From contig NZ_BBWH01000042.1 of the NCBI RefSeq assembly GCF_001463705.1, positions 1-33,061 on the forward strand: 33,061 nucleotides of DNA. The letters run 5' to 3'. Below are positions 30,789 to 33,061 of the stretch, piece after piece. Both the position numbers and the translations under genes were made by a program. The notes under the pieces were generated by a model, which was not told the DNA's origin, made no database searches, and was given only the letters and a program-made list of their open reading frames with translations. Every line of letters starts with the position of its first letter. Position 1 is the first letter of the stretch. This stretch comes from Aureimonas sp. AU12. GTDB lineage: Bacteria; Pseudomonadota; Alphaproteobacteria; Rhizobiales; Rhizobiaceae.

Positions 30789-31940
30789 CTAGAACCCGCC
30801 CGCCGGCTCGCCGCCGATCCAGACACCCTGGATATCAAGCGCCTCGTCGATCCACACGACATCCGCCCGCGAACCCGGCAGGAGCCGGCCATAGAGCGGC
30901 GCCAGCCCCAGGAACTCGGCGGGATGGAGCGAGGCCATCTGCAGCGCCTCGTGGAGCGGGACATCGAGGGCGCCGACGAGATAGCGGACCGCGCCGATCA
31001 TCGAGAGGTCCGAACCGGCCAGCGTCCCGTCGTCGAGCGTCAACCGCCCGTCCCGGCGCGTCGCGCGGCGGCCGGACAGCACGAACACGTCCTCGTCCGA
31101 GCCGACCGTCGGCATGGCGTCGCTGATCGCGATCATCCGCCTCGTCCCGCGCTTCGCCCGCAGTGCCGAGCGGAGCGCCGCCGGATGAACGTGGTGACCA
31201 TCGGGAATGAAACCGCACCAGACATCGGCGCAATCCAGCGCCGCGCCGACGAGGCCGGGCGTGCGGTGCCCCAACTGGCTCATGGCGTTGAAGAGGTGGG
31301 TCACGCAGGTCGCGCCCGCCGCAAAGGCGGCGTTCGCGGTGTCGAAATCGGCATCGCTATGGCCGATCGAGACATGGATGCTGGCCTTCGCCAGCGCCGT
31401 GATCTGCCAGGGCGCCACGGTTTCGGCGGCGACCGTCAGCAGCAACGGGCGGACGGTGGTGGCGGTCAAAGCCGCGAGATCCTCGGGCGTCATTGCCCGG
31501 ATCAGCGCCGGGTCGTGCGCACCCTTGCGCGCCACCGAGAGGAACGGCCCCTCGCAATGGATGCCGAGACAACCCGGCACCCGCTCCTCGATCGCCTGTG
31601 CAACCGCCTCGATCGCCGCGAAGGTCACATCCGGGCGGTCGGTAATGACGGTGGGCAGCAACGCAGTCGAGCCGAAGCGCGCATGCGCGTCGCAGATCGC
31701 GCGGATGCCCTCCACCGTCGGCGTGTCGTTGAGCAGAACCCCACCGCCGCCGTTCACCTGGATGTCGATGAAACCGGGCGTAAGAAGCCCGCCACCGAGA
31801 TCGCGTGTCTCGATACTCGAGGGCAGCGCGCCCACCGGGCACAATGCTTCCACGAAGCCGTCCTCGATCAGCAGCGCATGATCCTCGATCCGGCGCTCGC
31901 CGTCGAAGATCGCGGCGCCCGTCCATGCGAAGCGCGGCAT
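30789..31940 (-). CDS. nagA: N-acetylglucosamine-6-phosphate deacetylase
   Basis: A 383-aa amidohydrolase starting MPRFAWTGAAIFDGERRIED. Motifs in order: GLLTPGFIDIQVNGGGGVLL, GIHCEGPFLSVARKGAHDPA (metal-binding HxEGPF), ASIHVSIGHSDADFD, THLFNAMSQLGHRTPGLVGA, CGFIPDGHHVHPAALRSALR, MIAISDAMPTVGS and the closing SRADVVWIDEALDIQGVWIG. It deacetylates GlcNAc-6-P to GlcN-6-P in the cytoplasm. Its ATG overlaps the stop of the upstream SIS-domain gene as TGATG, so the two are translationally coupled. Length and motifs are normal for the family. Confidence 0.95.
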   Translation of the reverse strand: MPRFAWTGAAIFDGERRIEDHALLIEDGFVEALCPVGALPSSIETRDLGGGLLTPGFIDIQVNGGGGVLLNDTPTVEGIRAICDAHARFGSTALLPTVITDRPDVTFAAIEAVAQAIEERVPGCLGIHCEGPFLSVARKGAHDPALIRAMTPEDLAALTATTVRPLLLTVAAETVAPWQITALAKASIHVSIGHSDADFDTANAAFAAGATCVTHLFNAMSQLGHRTPGLVGAALDCADVWCGFIPDGHHVHPAALRSALRAKRGTRRMIAISDAMPTVGSDEDVFVLSGRRATRRDGRLTLDDGTLAGSDLSMIGAVRYLVGALDVPLHEALQMASLHPAEFLGLAPLYGRLLPGSRADVVWIDEALDIQGVWIGGEPAGGF

Positions 31941-32965
31941 CAGACGGTCTCCGTCACCTTCTTGAGCCCCCGTGGCACATCGGGATCGTGGCCCCGCTCG
32001 CGCGACACCGTCTCGACGAACCCGTAGAAGGCGGTCAGCATGGCCAACGGTTCGGTGAGCGGATGGCCGGTCGCGGCATGGGGCAACGATGTCCCGTAGC
32101 CGGCATCGCCGACCGTGAAGAGCGAAGCGCCGGACGCCTCGACGCGGGCAGAGATCTCCCGCAGTCCAGCGCGCGCCGGATCGTCCGGCACGAAGGCGAG
32201 GATCGGAAAGCCGGCTTCGACGAGCGAGACCGGCCCGTGCAGCACCTCGGCACCGGAATAGGCTTCTGCGTGGAGGATCGAGGTCTCCTTGCACTTCAAC
32301 GCGGCCTCGCAGGCCACCGCGAAGCCCGGGCCGCGACCTAACGTGAACAGCGACCGAGCGCCGGCAAAGGCAGGAAGCGCCGCTGACCAATCGGGACGGG
32401 GAAGAGCATTAAGGCGATCGGGAAGTTCGGCCAGCGCGACCGTCAGCGCCGTGTCGCCCGTCCATGCAGCAAGAATGGCCAAACTCGCCGCCACCGACGA
32501 GACGAAGCTTTTCGTCGCCGCGACAGAGCGCTCGGGTCCGGCGTGAAGCGCCAGCGTATGGTGAGCGGCCTGCGAGAGCAGCGATCCTTCGACATTCACG
32601 AGCGCGACCGTCTCGGCGCCGCCAGCGCGCGCCGCGGCCAGCAAGGCCACGATGTCGGGGCTGCGGCCGGACTGGGATACGGCGAGGGCGACCTGACCAG
32701 TCAGTCGCAGCGCCGTGCCATAGACAGACACGACGGACGGACCAAGCGAGGCCACCGGTCTTCCCGTCGTGATCTCGCTCGCATACTTGAAATAGGTCGC
32801 CGCATGATCGGACGAGCCGCGCGCGACGGTCACGATCACCGCAGGATCGAGCGCCCGAAGCCGCGCCCCGATCTCCTCGATCGCCCCGCCGCTTCCCGAC
32901 AGGAGCCGACGAAGCGCTTCGGGGATCTCGTCGATTTCACGCCGCATCAGGCTCGGCTCGGCCAT
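31940..32965 (-). CDS. GlmS-like double-SIS sugar-phosphate isomerase/deaminase
   Basis: A 341-aa protein starting MAEPSLMRREIDEIPEALRR. Two SIS domains are readable: VIVTVARGSSDHAATYFKYA with LAVSQSGRSPDIVALLAAAR; and SLFTLGRGPGFAVACEAALK with CKETSILHAEAYSGAEVLHG and PVSLVEAGFPILAFV. It corresponds to the isomerase half of GlmS without the glutaminase domain. In amino-sugar operons such proteins act as deaminating glucosamine-6-phosphate deaminase (NagB-II/AgaS type), turning GlcN-6-P into fructose-6-P. Coupled to nagA, it would supply the next catabolic step. The start at 32965 is preferred over an ATG 21 bp upstream (32986). No sugar kinase or transporter is complete in the window. Confidence 0.9.
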   Translation of the reverse strand: MAEPSLMRREIDEIPEALRRLLSGSGGAIEEIGARLRALDPAVIVTVARGSSDHAATYFKYASEITTGRPVASLGPSVVSVYGTALRLTGQVALAVSQSGRSPDIVALLAAARAGGAETVALVNVEGSLLSQAAHHTLALHAGPERSVAATKSFVSSVAASLAILAAWTGDTALTVALAELPDRLNALPRPDWSAALPAFAGARSLFTLGRGPGFAVACEAALKCKETSILHAEAYSGAEVLHGPVSLVEAGFPILAFVPDDPARAGLREISARVEASGASLFTVGDAGYGTSLPHAATGHPLTEPLAMLTAFYGFVETVSRERGHDPDVPRGLKKVTETV

Positions 32966-33061
32966 GGACCACCTCGTTCTCGACACCGTTCGGATCGCCG
33001 GACGAAACCACAGCTGCCGCCGCGATGATAGCGCCCACCAGCGACATCGCTATCCAGCCGA
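32937..33061 (-). CDS. Possible C-terminal end of an upstream membrane protein (partial)
   Basis: An open minus-strand frame enters from the window edge and ends at TGA 32937-32939. It reads GWIAMSLVGAIIAAAAVVSS followed by a polar GDPNGVENEVVHGRAEPDAA tail. This looks like a last transmembrane helix, perhaps of a sugar transporter upstream of the SIS gene, but 40 residues are too few to identify it. It would overlap the SIS gene by 29 bp. Confidence 0.3.
   Translation of the reverse strand, partial: GWIAMSLVGAIIAAAAVVSSGDPNGVENEVVHGRAEPDAA

Noticed and set aside
1-33061. Mobile element, phage, CRISPR or defence system
   Set aside because: No transposase, integrase, direct-repeat array, cas, nuclease-helicase or toxin-antitoxin pair could be read; the only composition outlier is the small gene at 18748-19005.

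Overview
The window is about 67-70% GC by eye, densely coded, and looks like the chromosome of an alphaproteobacterium of the order Hyphomicrobiales (Rhizobiales). The evidence is the ffh/rpsP/rimM/trmD block, the infA-maf pair next to murA, DUF1236 and DUF3563 proteins, an HWE-family histidine kinase, an S16 protein with an Ala/Glu-rich tail, and a GGAAC-N16-CGTT promoter of the EcfG general-stress type. Genus cannot be fixed by eye; an Aurantimonadaceae-like organism is a guess. I see no rRNA, tRNA, CRISPR array, transposase or integrase.

Layout. (1) 1-2280, minus: Maf (cut by the window edge), infA, murA. (2) 2451-4792, minus: a SigK-like ECF sigma factor, its RskA-type membrane anti-sigma factor (ATGA overlap), a secreted fasciclin-domain protein and a tiny membrane protein. 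(3) 4972-6337: DUF427 protein, DUF1236 protein behind an EcfG-type promoter, and a convergent SelT/SelW/SelH-like CxxC protein. (4) 6457-9856, plus: MarR regulator, EmrB-like MFS pump and EmrA-like adaptor, followed by two mutually exclusive RNA hairpins. (5) 10099-13585, plus: GAF-PAS-PAS-HWE kinase followed by a triple-PAS LuxR-type regulator without a receiver domain. (6) 13611-14787: two unrecognised divergent genes around a 20-bp palindrome. (7) 14806-20573, minus: ffh, a low-GC two-TM protein, rpsP, a two-PAS diguanylate cyclase, rimM, an ABM-fold monooxygenase and trmD. This is the classic ffh-rpsP-rimM-trmD order with three added genes. (8) 20574-21575: mostly intergenic, with the ffh promoter and leader, a doubtful small ORF and a TetR operator. 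(9) 21576-26979, plus: TetR regulator, RND adaptor and an RND permease with an extra two-helix insertion, closed by a strong terminator. (10) 27175-27863: a 52-aa DUF3563 protein and a 113-aa unknown. (11) 27935-30736: LysR regulator divergent from an MhqO-like ring-cleaving dioxygenase and an MhqD-like hydrolase, likely for quinone or catechol detoxification. (12) 30789-33061, minus: nagA, a GlmS-like double-SIS protein and perhaps the tail of a membrane protein, forming an amino-sugar catabolic operon.

Most of the window is housekeeping plus ordinary stress and efflux modules. The items most worth a second look are the sigma/anti-sigma/fasciclin cassette, which recalls the mycobacterial SigK-RskA-MPT70/MPT83 circuit; the AT-rich small membrane gene coupled to ffh by TAATG; the diguanylate cyclase with a degenerate I-site between rpsP and rimM; the RND permease predicted to have 14 helices; and several unexplained RNA hairpins and palindromes.
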